In this document: positions 24,201 through 42,620 of the stretch, one piece after another | Layout of the letters: every line of letters begins with the position of its first letter | How positions within the stretch are numbered: the first letter of the stretch is position 1 | Assembly (NCBI GenBank): GCA_029255685.2 | Contig: CM055315.2 | Span: 31,625,501 to 31,689,500 of the forward strand | Length of the DNA stretch: 64,000 bases | Reading direction: 5' to 3' | Source: Silene conica | Taxonomy: Eukaryota; Streptophyta; Magnoliopsida; Caryophyllales; Caryophyllaceae | Notes under the pieces: generated by a model | What the model saw: the letters and a program-made list of their open reading frames with translations, nothing else | The model's database searches: none | Told to the model about the DNA's origin: nothing | Position numbers and translations under genes: made by a program

Positions 24201-27200
24201 GAATACTGTGGTGAAGTAATTTCTTGGAAAGAAGCCAAGAGAAGAGCTCAAGTGTATGAAACCCGGGGTTTGTATTTTAACATGCTTGCTATTCACAAAC
24301 TTTGGGTACTATCAAGACTGCTCATTGATGGCATATTTACCTTGTGAAATTGCTTGTGACAGGTTTGATGGACGCCTACATAATTTCTCTCAACTCTAAT
24401 GAATCTATTGATGCAACAAGGAAGGGGAGCCTTGCTAGGTTCATTAATCATTCATGGTGAGGCACTCGTAAGTATGGTACAACTTGAATAACCATAGTAA
24501 CTTTCTGACAGATGCATTTATCTTTGATTTCCAGTCAACCAAATTGTGAGACAAGAAAGTGGACAGTTTTGGGAGAAATAAGGGTCGGCATATTTGCGAA
24601 GCATGACATTCCTGTTGGAACTGAACTCGCATATGATTACAACTTTGAATGGTATGGTGGTGCAAAGGTCCGGTGTCTTTGTGGGGCTCCTAGTTGTTCT
24701 GGATTTCTAGGGGCAAAGTCACGTGGTTTCCAGGTAAATTAATTTCAGACTATTGAGTTTAAAAAATTGCAAACTTGCACCAAAAGTAAATGTTGAATTT
24801 GTTCTGTTTGGGCCTTGTTTTTCTTGATGATTAATTGTTCTTGTGATTTTCAAAAAATGGCTAAAAAGTTGCTCTAGTTACTGGGGAAGTACAAAACCAA
24901 CATATGTTTATGTTATGCTGGATCATGTAATGAATGTAGGGTCCATGTTTTTCTCTTCAGTAGCAATTATCTTCAAATTTGTTTTAAACTTGGACGGTCA
25001 TTTGTCCCAGAACGTTTTAGGTAAATATGCCATGCTTTGAAGCTTTAGATTTGTTGTTGCTGTTTATCTAATCGTCCTTGCTTTATACCTATTCAAACAG
25101 GAAGACACGTATCTCTGGGAAGATGATGATGACAGGTATTACATCTACGGACAGATACTACTAGATATGCAGCATGCATTTTCGAGCAGGCTTCTTATTT
25201 TGTGCTACATTCATCCATTTATACTGCTGTCGTTTAACTTCGATGGTCAACACAATCAACTTTAACCATTAATTTCTCAACTTATTTGTGGATATATGAT
25301 ATTAGTGATGTTAGCCTTTTGAAAAAAACTATTTTTGTATTATTTTAAAAAGTTGTGGGTAATTTATACCGTGAAATTTTTTTGCTCAAGTTGACATCCT
25401 TTGACAACCAAACTGAAATGGGGATAATTTGAATGCGATTGGATGGTTTACTAGTTTAGACTCCTTGTTCCTGTGAAATTTGATTTTCTTGCTGAATCAC
25501 GTGCTTTTATCCGTGTATGATCTGCATGACAAAAAGCATTGCCTGATCAAAGCTTTTGTTAACTTATTTTTCTGCTACTCTCGATATGTCTCTTTTCTAT
25601 CAGTCATTAAATTTTTGGGTTTTTCTACATGGTACCCTTGTATTTTTTCGAGTTCTACATGCTACCTCAGTGGTGCCCATGAAGTCCTTTACTATACAAC
25701 ATAACTTATGGTTTAGTTTCTGTTACATTTTTCGTTAGTTTGGAGGTGTTTGGGGGAGAAGAGCATTGAATCGTTAACACTGCTCTTCAACAGGATTTGG
25801 AGGGGTAACAAGATGCCATCAACTTGGAGAAGAAGCACTCTTGTCCTACGGCTTGGAGTGTTGGACCGTGAAACAGTGTCACATTCATAAGATGAGTGTG
25901 ACAAAGATGCGTATGTTGAGGTGGATGTGCGGCTATACAAGGAAAGACCGGTTAAGGAATGAGCTGACTAGGGAGAAGGTAAAAGTGGTCCCAATAGAGG
26001 ACAAGATGATGGAAAACCGACTAAGATGGTTTGGTCATGTGAGAAGGAGACCTATGGACGCAGCGGTTAAGAAGTTGGTTGGAGACTTGGGGTGCAGAAA
26101 AGGTTGCTAGGGGTAGAGAGTGACCTAAACAAACATTGAGAAGAGTGATTGAGCACGATATGAGATTTCTTGGGCTTCAGGTGTGGGGGTGGTGGTGGAG
26201 ATGACACTATGGAGGGGCATGATACATGTGGACTTCTAGCATTTGATGTTTTTATTAAGTTTCCTAAAAACTTTTTTTCTTTTTGGATATATTACACTTT
26301 TTTTCCCAAAAACTTTTATATTAAGTTTTACTTCATTTTTCAAAATCACTTTAACCTTTATTCTTGATTTAATTTTTGGATTTTTATACATGCGATAAGT
26401 TCGATTTAAAATCTATAGAACCCCTTTGCCTTTCATTTTCCATTTCACTCGACTTCCGTTTTTCCTTTTCTTTCCTTTTTCTCTTGTTGAGATGAGAGTT
26501 CACCCCATGACGGTTCTAAAGGATGATTCATGTCAGCTGACCCCAAAGCATTTTGGGACTAAGGCTCTGATGTTGTTGTTGTTGTTGATGTTGTTTTACA
26601 TTTTTCGTTAGTTTTACTTTATCCAATTCGTCTTGTTCATCCAACAGTCTTCATCTTCCTCCTTATCAACCTTCTTCTTCCCCATATCTTTATTGCTTTG
26701 ATCCAATTTTCATATCTTCATCCATTTATTTATTCTCTCATTTTTTCAAGTTATCAACCCTATATCTTTTCTCTCACATTATTCTTCAGCTTCTATATCT
26801 TCCAATTTAAAAGCCCTTCAGAAAAGTAAAATCACGATCTCTTCTTATTTCTTACTTTATTTTGTTTCTGAACTTGCCGCGGGTTTATTTATCTCAATTT
26901 GTATGAAATTTCTTTCATTGAAGTGAAAGGTTTTTGAATTGAAAATCTCAATTTGTGTGAAGTGTCAAAACGTTTGAAACTTAAGAAAAGCTACTGTGGG
27001 TCAACGATGGGAGTTTCAGTGATTGTGGAATGCGTAAATGAGTTTTATTTGTTATAGGTATTTTCATGGCGGCTTACTTATTGGTGGCTAGGGTGGTGGT
27101 ATGGTGTGAATTTGGAGAAACACTATTAAAGGTAGTTAATGAAGGTTGGATTTGTAGATTTGAAGGAAGCCACAAATGCAAATAACGGAGTAATTGACGG

Positions 27201-29314
27201 ATTAATAATTTAAGGTCACATAAATTATTACTATTAGATTTGGGTTACAACTAATTTTTGTAGAAAAAGAGGGTTATCACGCAGAAATCGAAATTACAGG
27301 GGTATCATATAAAAAACCAAAAAAAAAATGTGACTGCAACCCAAATTGGCTGCTTTTTTTTCTTTTTCTGCAAGCATCTGACATGGGGAATGTTGGTGTG
27401 TTTGTCTATACTTTTGTCATTCAACCATGTATTTCTCTCTGGCTTTTTGTAGGCATTGCTATTTTGCACGCAGGCAATTGTTTTTCTTTTTAGTCATTTA
27501 CTTGTTCCACTATAGTATCAAATATTGTTTTCGGAATTGGTCGTTGTGGTGTAATATAAATCACTGTGCCTCAACTGTGTCCGATATGACCTATATTTTT
27601 GGCTAAATAGTTGTGTGGGTGTTAATGTTCATCAATACTGAAGTACCAGATGTATTTACAGATATTCAGTTGAAAAAATCCCACTTTACGACTCCACAGA
27701 GGATGAACCTTCATCTCAACCCTTTACAAGTTCAATCTCCAATCTGGAATTGGATAGTGATAATTATCCAATGGAGATTGATCCTCTTGCTTCTATTCCT
27801 GCAAATGGTCTGCCACCTGGCACCAACCGGAATTTTTCTTTGCCGAAGAAAAAACAAAAACGTTTGCCAAAGGGAAAGTTGAAGGATCTCAACCAGAAAG
27901 AGTTAGATGCTAAATATGTTGCCTCCCTACTGGAAACAAAGGAAGCTAAAGACGAGATTTTGATATATGAGGTACATGCTGCATTCCCCCTGATCTATCC
28001 AGTATTCCAGTAATGATATTTTCACATTTTCATTAGATATCTGAGCATGTTCATGTGTTAGTTGGTAGTGACATAAGTGTGGTTGGGTTATGAACAATAT
28101 ACTTCTGGAGTTCTGCCTCTTTACTCTTTTCTGCGACTCAACCTAATGTTTGTTAAGGAAAATGCTTTTCCTCTTATTTCCTGTGGTGAAGCTTAGTTAG
28201 ACTTGAAAATTTTATAAAATGGAACACTAAAGGTACGTTTGTTCAGGCAACCATTTTGGATGCTTCATAAAATTACAAACCTTACGGATAAAAAAATGGT
28301 TGACGGAGCTTATTTTTTATGATTAGTGTAACCAATTTATCTTTTGTGCATGCTTTCTCGTGAAACTTGGTGATTCCCTCTGCTGTTCAGTTGTCCCCTG
28401 TAGTGCTAAATGTGTAATATTGATGATTCGTGTTGTATGTCTTGTTACTTTGACAATTCACTTGTGGGGTCATACCAATATACCATGTCTCACACAACAC
28501 CCACGACATGGATATGAAATCAGTACCCTACCCCATCCTCGTGATAAACACGACAAGGATATGGATATGGAATCTGTGATCTTTCCAGTTGGACACCTCT
28601 GTGGTGCAGACACTGAGGAAGACTTACATGGTGAAAGTTGAGGAAGACTGGAAGAGACTATTGCATGAAGCATTAAAGCATTTATTATGTTTTTTGTTGA
28701 TTATCAGCATTGTCTCCAACATCTTCAGATTTCAACTTTAAAAATGTTTGATAATTCAAACTTATAGTTTAAATTCTGGATTGATAAGGGGTCTTCGTAT
28801 CCTTATCCTGATTAGAAACCCATGTCTCGTCTCTATTTTGAAGTCCACCTTATGCCATAACAGCCTATCTATTATTTTCTCTGTTTTACTTGGATCCCTA
28901 ATTTTTTGCCAGTTGACAATGGTTTACTTTTACTCTTCCCTACAAATTGTTAGTGTGACGTCTGAATACCAATATGAGGTCTAGGGGGCCAGGATAAGGT
29001 TACAAATTTGGCGAAATCTGAACTACATTTCTCATATTCTGCAGGAGATAAGAATTGATGCGAACTCCAATCTGGAGTCACTGTACAATGAAATACGACC
29101 AGCTATTGAAGAACACGAGAGGGACACCCAAGACAGTGTGCCTACCAATGTTGCCGAGAAATGGATTGACGCTAGCTGTTCAAAATTAAAATCGGAATTT
29201 GATCTCTATTTCTCCATCATCAAGAATGTTATGTGCACACCTAGGAAGTCTCGTGATATGAAGCAACCGGGTGTCGGTTTGGACACCGAGATCCTCTTAC
29301 TCACTAACGAGTGA
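21267..29314 (+). CDS. ASHH1: SET-domain histone lysine methyltransferase, ASHH1/SDG26 type (ten exons, 463 aa)
   Basis: It probably methylates histone H3 lysine 36 in the nucleus; the Arabidopsis relative ASHH1/SDG26 is linked to flowering control. Exons: 21267-21356, 22158-22222, 23161-23317, 23749-23835, 24183-24267, 24363-24456, 24535-24733, 25101-25135, 27662-27971, 29045-29314. All introns are GT/AG, all phases agree, and the sum is 464 codons including the stop. Domains: HINQN-type N-terminus near 40; AWS cysteines CECK..DPDSACGDGCLN about 60-110; SET about 115-235 with EYCGEV, RFINHSCQPNCE and ELAYDYNF; post-SET RCLCGAPSCSGFLGAK about 240-255; then a lysine-rich C-terminal region. The start follows from the family-like N-terminus, and the exact first exon is the least certain part. 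Intron 8 (2.5 kb) contains a LINE. I see no lesion in the coding exons. Confidence 0.93.
25742..26595 (+). mobile_element. 5'-truncated, internally deleted LINE (RTE-like) in intron 8 of the SET-domain gene
   Basis: The insert is flanked by a perfect 19-bp duplication, TTACATTTTTCGTTAGTTT, at 25723-25741 and 26596-26614. It has a reverse-transcriptase piece (FNRIWRGNKMPSTWRRSTLV, about 25780-25845), then jumps to the pol C-terminus (YGLECWTVKQ, MRMLRWMCGYTRKDRLRNE, RLRWFGHVRRRP, 25846-26080). The 3' end reads GACCCCAAAGCATTTTGGGA and stops in a (TTG)n run, typical of plant RTE-type LINE tails. It lies in the same sense as the host gene. Confidence 0.85.
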
Positions 29315-29640
29315 CTGTTTACAGATGCCAACTTCTGCCTGTAGGGTGTAGAGTGTAGACTACTTCAATTCATATAGTACACATTAACAAGTCGTTCTGT
29401 ACAAAGATCTGGGATGTACGGTCATGATTTATAGACACCTGATCCTTAAATATGGTTGGTTTGGATATTTAGGCTGGGTTTGTTTTTGACCGATCTAGTC
29501 CCAACAGAACACCAATGTAAAGGAACATTGCAGTCTGCTTAGCTCTATCGTTTGTTGAAGAGAATAGAATGTAAAGGCAAAATAGGTTACTTACCTTCAC
29601 ACATTCTAGTACCATCTCAACTAGACTGGATTTGATGTCT
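29315..29640 (+). other. Probable 3' untranslated region of the SET-domain gene
   Basis: This stretch directly follows the stop codon and has no competing frame. I cannot place the polyadenylation site with confidence. Confidence 0.4.
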
Positions 29641-29650
29641 TAATTCATGC

Positions 29651-29700
29651 ACAAATGATCATTTGTGGCGGCATTATCCGTCGCAAGTTTGCGACGGGCC
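29651..29700. repeat. Two adjacent palindromes, possible MITE end
   Basis: ACAAATGATCATTTGT (29651-29666) is a perfect 16-bp palindrome. CCGTCGCA-AGTT-TGCGACGG (29678-29697) is a perfect 8-bp stem with a 4-base loop. They resemble the terminal part of a GC-tipped MITE. I do not see the opposite end nearby. Confidence 0.4.
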
Positions 29701-30420
29701 AAATACATACCATTTCTTACATAATGGAGTCGGGTCAAGCATTTATTGTGATCATTGTGATCTTGATGGCTTTGAGTATAGGAAATGTGTCGTCCTTTTT
29801 TTCCTTTTTCAAATTGCATTAAATGCATAATCTCTTCACCAAATGATCCATCACTTCCCAATATTTTTTTCACAAATTTTCATCCACAAATTTCTCTATC
29901 ATCTTTTTCTTCCTCCTTAATTAAAACCCTAATTAACAATAGAAATTGAGAGAAATAAAAAACAAAAACCCAAAAAAAACACTTTCTAATCAAACCCTTT
30001 TTACACTACATTTCATCTTCTTCCATACAATGTAAGAAAAACCCAAAATTATATTAATTTTATTATAACTTATATACATGATAATCAAACTATATCACCT
30101 AAGAAGAACGCAAGAACGAGACATATGCATATTTTTTGTTCTTAGTTTTTTTATTTTATTGTTACCGATTTATGTTTTTATTTTTTTAATGGTTCTAGGT
30201 TTTTTGAATTTATTATTTGGGTTTATTGTCATAAAAATATTACTATTATTAAAAGTAAAAAAGGAGTCATTTATTATTTGAGTTTATTGTCATAATGAAT
30301 TGAAGTAATTTACATGTTAAAAAGTATGAAATATGTTATTTTACAATATTATATTCATGTGGTAACACAATACAGTGATGTGCTCACATATTTTACTGCA
30401 ATATTAAAATAATTAAATTG
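29701..30420. other. AT-rich intergenic sequence
   Basis: No gene or repeat family recognised. Several short A/T homopolymers only. Confidence 0.5.
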
Positions 30421-30958
30421 CGGGATCCGGTGAAAACCACCTTACAATGAGAACCGTGAGAATCATCACTAAATCTCCAATAAATCTTGTTTCGAAAGTT
30501 TAGATGGATCATTTACCATTAGTTTAGTTTATTTATAACATTATTTAGTACAAGTAAACAAAATTTATTCATTTTATTAACAAAATAGAAACTTAATGTA
30601 CGAAAATACAATTATGTACAATAAAACGGCTATAGATGCACCAAAATGAATACTAGGTGCATGAAAATTGTTACACGCATGAAAATGATTAGTAGGTGCA
30701 TGAAAATATCGGAGTCTAGATGCATGAAAACGAGTTTTAGATGCATTAAAGTTGTTAAATTCGTGAAAATGAGCTTTTATGTGCATGGAAATTAAGAAAT
30801 TGTATTTCGCCTCGATTTCCGTCTAAATTTATACTTGTTGGACCAAGAAATATGTTATCTAGCCATAAAATTGTATGATGAATCCTAATATGTCGTTAAT
30901 TTTTTAAAAAAAACATGTGTAAGGTGGAGTTCTCACGGTTCTCATTGTAAGGTGGTTC
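30421..30958. mobile_element. TIR element A1 (family A, about 540 bp)
   Basis: The left end GGGATCCGGTGAAAACCACC and the inner word TGAGAACCGTGAGAA recur inverted at the right (30931-30958). There the outermost ~13 bases are missing and the sequence runs straight into TATATA. The interior is non-coding and rich in GCATGAAAA-type words (30655-30790). It is the same family as 32186-32699, in the opposite orientation. Confidence 0.75.
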
Positions 30959-30963
30959 TATAT

Positions 30964-30996
<33 letters not shown>

Positions 30997-31029
30997 GAGA
31001 TAGAGAGATAGAGAGATAGATAGATAGAT

Positions 31030-31113
<84 letters not shown>
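30959..31113. repeat. Compound microsatellite (TA)n(GATA)n(GA)n joining elements A1 and D1
   Basis: A short TA run passes into GATA repeats and then a long GA tract that touches the outer end of element D1. It yields only Ser-Leu or Arg-Glu pseudo-frames. Confidence 0.9.
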
Positions 31114-31118
<5 letters not shown>

Positions 31119-32161
31119 GGATCCGGTGAGTCCGTCTCCTTAAATGAGTTTTGAGTCCAAATAAGGGCCATTAGATGTAACTAATCAACGTCCCATAATA
31201 TGCAAATGAAATCAGACACAAATCCCCCGCTACACCCATCACCAAAACAAAATTACAGCACTCTAGCAAACACCCCAACATCAGAAAGATCAAAAATCAA
31301 AAATCAAAACACACCAGCATTTCCGATCAAAAATCAAAAATCAAAGCAGACACAAATCAAATTGAAGTTGAACGAGGCAGGTCCTTTATGGGGCTATCCA
31401 TCATGGAAGAAAGATGGCATGAAAACGGAGGTCAAAAGGAAAGGCGGCTACTAGGTGGCTGCGGTCAACTGCGTGGTTTCATTACTTGTCTTATTCGTAA
31501 AAGAAGATATCAATGCCCATCAGATTGGCTTCTTTAATAAAGTTCGCAAGCAAGACTCTCGCTGCTAGGCGTCGAGATCTCACGACACACCCCACACATC
31601 CAACCTTAACTAAATTCAAAGGGAACGGTTGCGGGTAGCACTCTACTGACTTATGCTCTTACGCTGATATTGAAGCTTTGTCTCACTTCGAGAAAGCTGC
31701 GGAACGAGGAGGATAGCAAAGACTCTCTAAGGTGGCAGGCAGGTCAATCGTAATTGTTCGAGCACATTCTCTTACCTATACTTAGCAGTAGTAGTATAAC
31801 CCTAAACTATCCTCTTAACAGCCAACACCACCAGTCTATCTAATTATGAGCATAAGTCTTTCTTAAGAAAGAATTAACTATTATAATAGTAAAACATATA
31901 GATTGTAACATTAAAAACTTTTATTATAAAATAAATATGAGGTGTTATAATTTATGCATAGTGTTACAATACATGTTCATCTATGTTACATGTTAATTAT
32001 AACAGTAAGACATATAGATTGTAACATTAAAAACTTTTATTGTAACACAAATATAAGGTGTTACAACTTATGTGATTTGTGTTACAAATAGTGCTCCCTG
32101 TGTTACATGTTTGTGGACTCAGGACTCATTTAAAGAGGGTGGACTCTCTTCATTCAATTTC
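31114..32161. mobile_element. TIR element D1 (family D, about 1.05 kb)
   Basis: The left end GGGCGGGATCCGGTGAGTCC is followed by TTAAATGAGTTTTGAGTCC. The right end carries the inverse (GGACTCAGGACTCATTTAAA) and GGTGGACTC, with a diverged tip. The right third is full of TGTTACA/TGTAACA words (31890-32110). The middle (about 31375-31770) is more GC-rich and unlike the rest, perhaps captured sequence that I cannot identify. Confidence 0.7.
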
Positions 32162-32185
32162 TATATATATATATATATATATATA
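32162..32185. repeat. (TA)12 joint between elements D1 and A2
   Basis: A pure TA run lies exactly between the right end of D1 and the left end of A2. Confidence 0.9.
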
Positions 32186-35727
<3,542 letters not shown>

Positions 35728-35733
<6 letters not shown>

Positions 35734-37470
35734 AGATCGGGTGAGAACGATCGTTCGGTGCATACGGTGAGAACGACTCTCCTCCATTAGATGAGAGTTA
35801 ATTGAAAGGCTGAGATTAAATTTTAAATTAAACATAATTGGAGTACTCCGTCGTTAACAAATACAAACTGCTGAAGAACATTTTCCGTCGGTCCTCGTCT
35901 GGGCGGCAATGAGCTCAGATTTCACACACTAAATTTCGAAATGTGGGTGAAGTCACATAGCGAGGTGATAACAGCACACCCGCTGGATTTCCGACAGTAC
36001 AATTTCACAATCAATGAAGCTCTCATATATTACCATCCATTAGATGTTTCTCGATATATAGCAGTTACATGTCTTCAGCATAAGAAGAATGATTTTTGAT
36101 TTAGAAAACACAAGAAGATGGACATTTTACATCTATCTATTATGTTAAACTACATGAATTACACACAAGTGGCAAAAGCATGGAATCCGTTAAGTTGGAG
36201 TATGGTCGGTCCACGTACGAAATGATGAGATGCACTTACATTTAATCTTCCAAGAACATTGTCGTTCGAGTTCTAAGATAGTAAAAAATGTATCTACCCA
36301 GTAAAAAAATGTATCTAAGTTTATGTAAAAATAAAAAAAAAATGTATCGACTGCGTCAAAAAATGATCTAAGTTTATGTAAAAAAAAATGTATCTAGTCC
36401 GTAAAAAACTGTAACTAGGTTTATGTAAAAAACTAAAAAAAAATGTATCTAGGTTTAAGTAAAAAAAAATGTATCTACTCCGTCAAAAAATGTATCTAGG
36501 TTTATGTAAAAATGTATCTACTCCGTAAAAAAAGTATCTAGGATTAAGTAAAAAAAATGTATCTACTCTGTCAAAAACTGTATCTAGGTTTATGTAAAAA
36601 AGTACAAAAAAATGTATATATTCCGTCAATAAATGAATTTAGATTTAAGTAAAAAAATGTATCTAATCCGTTAAAAAATGTATCTAAGTTTATGTAAAAA
36701 AGTAAAAAAAAAAATATATATATCTAGTCCGTCAAAAAATGTATCTAGATTTATGTAAAAAAAGTAAAAAAAAAAATATATCTACTCCTTCAAAAAAATG
36801 TATCTAGGTTTATGTAAAAAAAGTAAAAAAATGTATATACACCGTCAAAAAGTGTATCTAGGTTTACATAAAAAAGTAAAAAAAAATGTATCTACATCTT
36901 CAAAAAATGTATCTAGGTTTATGTAAAAAAAAGTAAAAAAAATGTATCTACTCCTTCAGAAAATGTATCTAGGTTTATGTAAAAAAAGTAAAAAAAAAAA
37001 TGTATGTACTTCGTCAAAAAATGTATCTAGGTCTACGTAAAAAAGTAAAAAAAAATGTAACTACTACTTCAAAAAATGTATCTAGGTTTATGTAAAAAAA
37101 GTAAAAAACTGTATCTACTCCTTCAAAAAATGTATCTAGGTTTATGTAAAAAAAGTAAAAAAAAAAATGTATCTAATTCGTCAAAAAATGTATCTAGGTT
37201 TACGTAAAAAAGTAAAAAAAAATGTATTTACTCCGTCAAAAAAATGTATATAGGTTTACGTAAAAAGGTAAAAAAAAAAGTATTTACTCCGTAAAATGAT
37301 GTATCTAAGTTTGTGTAAAAAGGTAAAAAAAAAAATTATCTACTCCGTCAAAAAATCTATCTAGAATGTGGGTTGTGGGTATTTCTTGACCGTTGATTGT
37401 GTTTTAATCCAACGGACGTGACTCGTTCTCGTCGTATGCACCGTATAATCGTTCTCACCCGATCCTAAAT
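35728..37470. mobile_element. TIR element B2 (family B, about 1.7 kb)
   Basis: The left end GGGGCAAGATCGGGTGAGAA, then TTCGGTGCATACGGTGAGAA, is mirrored at the right (37425-37470). The right half (36280-37365) is a dense array of TGTATCTAGGTTTATGT and TGTATCTACTCCGTC words separated by A-rich spacers, at roughly 50-60 bases per double unit. The left half is non-repetitive and unrecognised. Confidence 0.85.
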
Positions 37471-37710
37471 AGTATTAGTGACGGAAATCAAGGTGAGATA
37501 CGTTTTATTTATTTGCATGCACCTACTATCTATTTTTTCGTATCTATCATTTTTCTGCCACTAGTATTTATTTTCTAGACCAAGAAATATGTTCTCTGGC
37601 CATAAAGTTCCATGCCGAATCCAATTATGTCATTAATTTTTTTTAAAAGAACTCCGTAAGAAAGAGTTTTCACCGGTTCTCATTGTAAGGTGGTTCTCAC
37701 CGGATCCCAA

Positions 37711-37712
<2 letters not shown>
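37471..37712. mobile_element. Partial TIR element A3 (family A)
   Basis: Only one end is present: TTCTCATTGTAAGGTGGTTC then ACCGGATCCC. Interior words match A1 and A2 (AGTGACGGAAATCAAGGTGAG). The other end is missing where B2 stops. Confidence 0.7.

Positions 37713-37777
<65 letters not shown>
37713..37777. repeat. (TA)n joint between elements A3 and C1
   Basis: Pure TA repeat between two element ends. Confidence 0.95.

Positions 37778-40122
<2,345 letters not shown>

Positions 40123-40206
<84 letters not shown>
40123..40206. repeat. (TA)n joint between elements C2 and B3
   Basis: Pure TA repeat, about 84 bases. Confidence 0.95.
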
Positions 40207-40210
<4 letters not shown>

Positions 40211-42290
40211 AGATCGGGTGAGAACGAACACTCGGTGCAAACGGTGAGAACAAGTCTCAACCCTTAGATGAGAGTGAAACTAACGGCTGATATTGCTTAA
40301 ATCAACAAGTCACGTGCTTGTCTTTTCATCTCAAAATTAAAACACAATTATGAACAACAAAAATATCCCAACTCTTATCATATTCATCGTCTTCCACAAT
40401 CACCATTAGCGATCGGCGACTACCACGATCAGCAGCCACCACCACCAAAACTGCCATTGTTCTTTGTCGTTGCTCTGATGTTGTTCTTATTGGCGCTCTG
40501 TCACTATTCTATCTGCCGCGACTACCGTCGACGAACTGGCTACATCTCACCGGGAGTACCTTTGACCTCTCACGACCGTCAGCCTCCACCGTTGATGCCA
40601 CCGAGTGTCGTACTCGACTCACTCACACATAAGCTTATACCTGACTCGAGCCCTTGACGTTGTGCACCACCAACCACCGTCTTCAACAAGAATTAACCCC
40701 ATGAATACCACCACCTCGAAATTAGTGTATCTGCTATATTTATTTATGTATCTCAAATGAATTTTAATGTATCTAATAACTAAGTTTCTGCATCTACGTC
40801 AGATACATTAACAATAATGGCTAGATACAACATACGAAGTATATTTGATTAGATACATGTTGTACATAATGGTGTAGGTACACTATTTCGTGAGACGATA
40901 ACGATCGGGCAACACTTAAACAACAATTTACGTAGCGAAGACCGTCAAATTGAGCGAAGTAACACTACCAAAGTTGTAATGAGTAGATATTGACTTTTAT
41001 TAAATAAAAACAACGAAGAGCACACATTGAATTTCCATCTAATTCATACCAAATTTCCACTGATAAACTTCTGCAAAATTCAACAAACTTCTGCAAAATT
41101 CAACTTACTCTGACCCAAATTTCAGTCGTACGGTTGAATTTCTGACCTTAATTAGCCGAGTCAAATACCGGCGTAAAGTGCGATGAGGATGGTCAAAGTA
41201 TGGCGGTCGACGGTGTTTCGATGCCAGTTGTGGACGTCTTGGGAGGTGAGGGGTCAGAGTGATTTGTGTGGACAGAGAAAAAGAATGTGAGGTAACCTGT
41301 GTGAATACTTAAATGGTTTAACTAATGTGTTTCTGAAGCGGTTTTCAAGACTTTTGGGTGTGATTCTATATTCTTTAAATAAATTGACTTGGATTTTAAT
41401 TTTATGGTTTAAGTAAAAAAATGTATTTATTCCGTTAAAAAAAATGTATCTTCATGTAAAAAATTTAAAAAAATGTATTTATTCCGTAAAAAATTTATTT
41501 AGGTTTAAGTAAAAAAATGTATCTACTCCGTTAAAAAATGTAACTAGGTTTCTATAAAAAATATTAACAAAAAATGTATCTAGGTCTTAAGTAAAAAAAT
41601 GTATCTACTCCGTCAAGAAATGTAACTAGGTAAAAAAAATGTATCTACTCCGTCAAAAAGTGTATCTAGGTTTATGTAAAAAAGTAAAAAAAAATGTATC
41701 TACTCCGTCAAAAAATGTATCTAGGTTTACATAAAAAAGTAAAAAAAATGTATCTACTCCTTCAAAAAATGTATCTAGGTTTATGTAAAAAAAGTAAAAA
41801 AAAATGTATCGACTTCGTCAAAAAATGTATCTAGGTTTATGTAAAAAAGTAAAAAAAATGTATCTACTATTTCAAAAAATGTATCTAGGTTTATGTAAAA
41901 AAAGTAAAAAAAATGTATCTACTCCAAAAAATGTATCTAGGTTTATGTAAAAAAAAAAAAAAAAAAATGTATCTACTCCGTCAAAAAATGTATCTAGGTT
42001 TACGTAAAAAAGTAAAAAAAATGTATCTGCTCCGTCAAAAAAATGTATATAAGTTTACGTAAAAAGGTAAAAAAAAAAAAAGTATTTACTCCGTAAAAAA
42101 ATGTATCTAATTTTATGTAAAAAGGTAAAAAAAAAAAGTTATCTATTCCGTCAAAAAATCTATCTAGAATGTGGGTTGTGGGCATTTCTTAACCGTTGAT
42201 TGTGTTTTAATCTAACGGGCGTGACTCGTTCTCACCGTATGCACCGTATAATCGTTCTCACCCGATCCTAAATCAAATAGTATCCTAAGT

Positions 42291-42293
<3 letters not shown>
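40207..42293. mobile_element. TIR element B3 (family B, about 2.1 kb)
   Basis: The left end is GTTAAGATCGGGTGAGAACG. The right end is GTTCTCACCGTATGCACC then TTCTCACCCGATCCTAAAT, with a short AT-rich tail to the TA run. The right half (41410-42160) is the TGTATCTAGG array. The left half has a GC-richer piece (40380-40680) related to part of B1. Its open frame (40457-40657) has no recognisable domain and probably is not a gene. Confidence 0.85.

Positions 42294-42366
<73 letters not shown>
42294..42366. repeat. (TA)n joint between elements B3 and E1
   Basis: Pure TA repeat directly before the left end of the large element E1. Confidence 0.95.
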
Positions 42367-42371
<5 letters not shown>

Positions 42372-42374
42372 TGA

Positions 42375-42414
42375 ATCACGTGAGGCCGCCCTCTTAGGGT
42401 GAGGCTGCCGGACC
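42375..42414 (+). repeat. Left terminal inverted repeat of E1
   Basis: It contains ATCACGTGAGGCCGCC and, 6 bases later, GGGTGAGGCTGCCGG. The same structure begins element E2 near 62940. Confidence 0.85.
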
Positions 42415-42472
42415 CGGCTGCCGGACCCTTCTGAACCGTTAGATTTAAGTATCATGGACGCACCAGATTGTG

Positions 42473-42562
42473 CCACGTGTCATATATAATAATAAAAAAA
42501 AACACTGACATTCCTTACTTCATTTCGCGTCTTTTCAAATTCATTCCATCACAAAAACCGTT

Positions 42563-42598
<36 letters not shown>

Positions 42599-42620
42599 GC
42601 TCGCTCGCTCGCTCGTCTTC
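42473..42620 (+). promoter_or_regulatory. Candidate promoter and 5' leader at the left end of E1
   Basis: A G-box core CCACGTGT at 42473-42480 is followed by an AT-rich stretch. A (CT)n then (CG CT)n tract follows at about 42564-42615, a common look for plant 5' leaders. It would drive the plus-strand genes. Inference only. Confidence 0.35.

Noticed and set aside
24444..24665. Minus-strand frame inside the SET-domain gene
   Set aside because: It lies opposite well-supported exons with conserved SET motifs and shows no features of its own.
29701..30420. tRNA or other RNA gene in the intergenic region after the SET-domain gene
   Set aside because: I looked for cloverleaf-like arms and the GGTTCGA-type box by eye and saw none. 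A tRNA scan would settle it.
36280..37365. CRISPR-like appearance of regularly spaced repeats (also at 41.4-42.1, 59-60, 61.2-62.7 and 63.1-64 kb)
   Set aside because: Units are imperfect, spacers are A-rich or are themselves repeats, and the setting is plant transposons within inverted ends. No cas-like gene is present.
40457..40657. Possible small membrane protein in element B3
   Set aside because: The frame is short and not kept in the related piece of B1, and a hydrophobic start alone is weak evidence.
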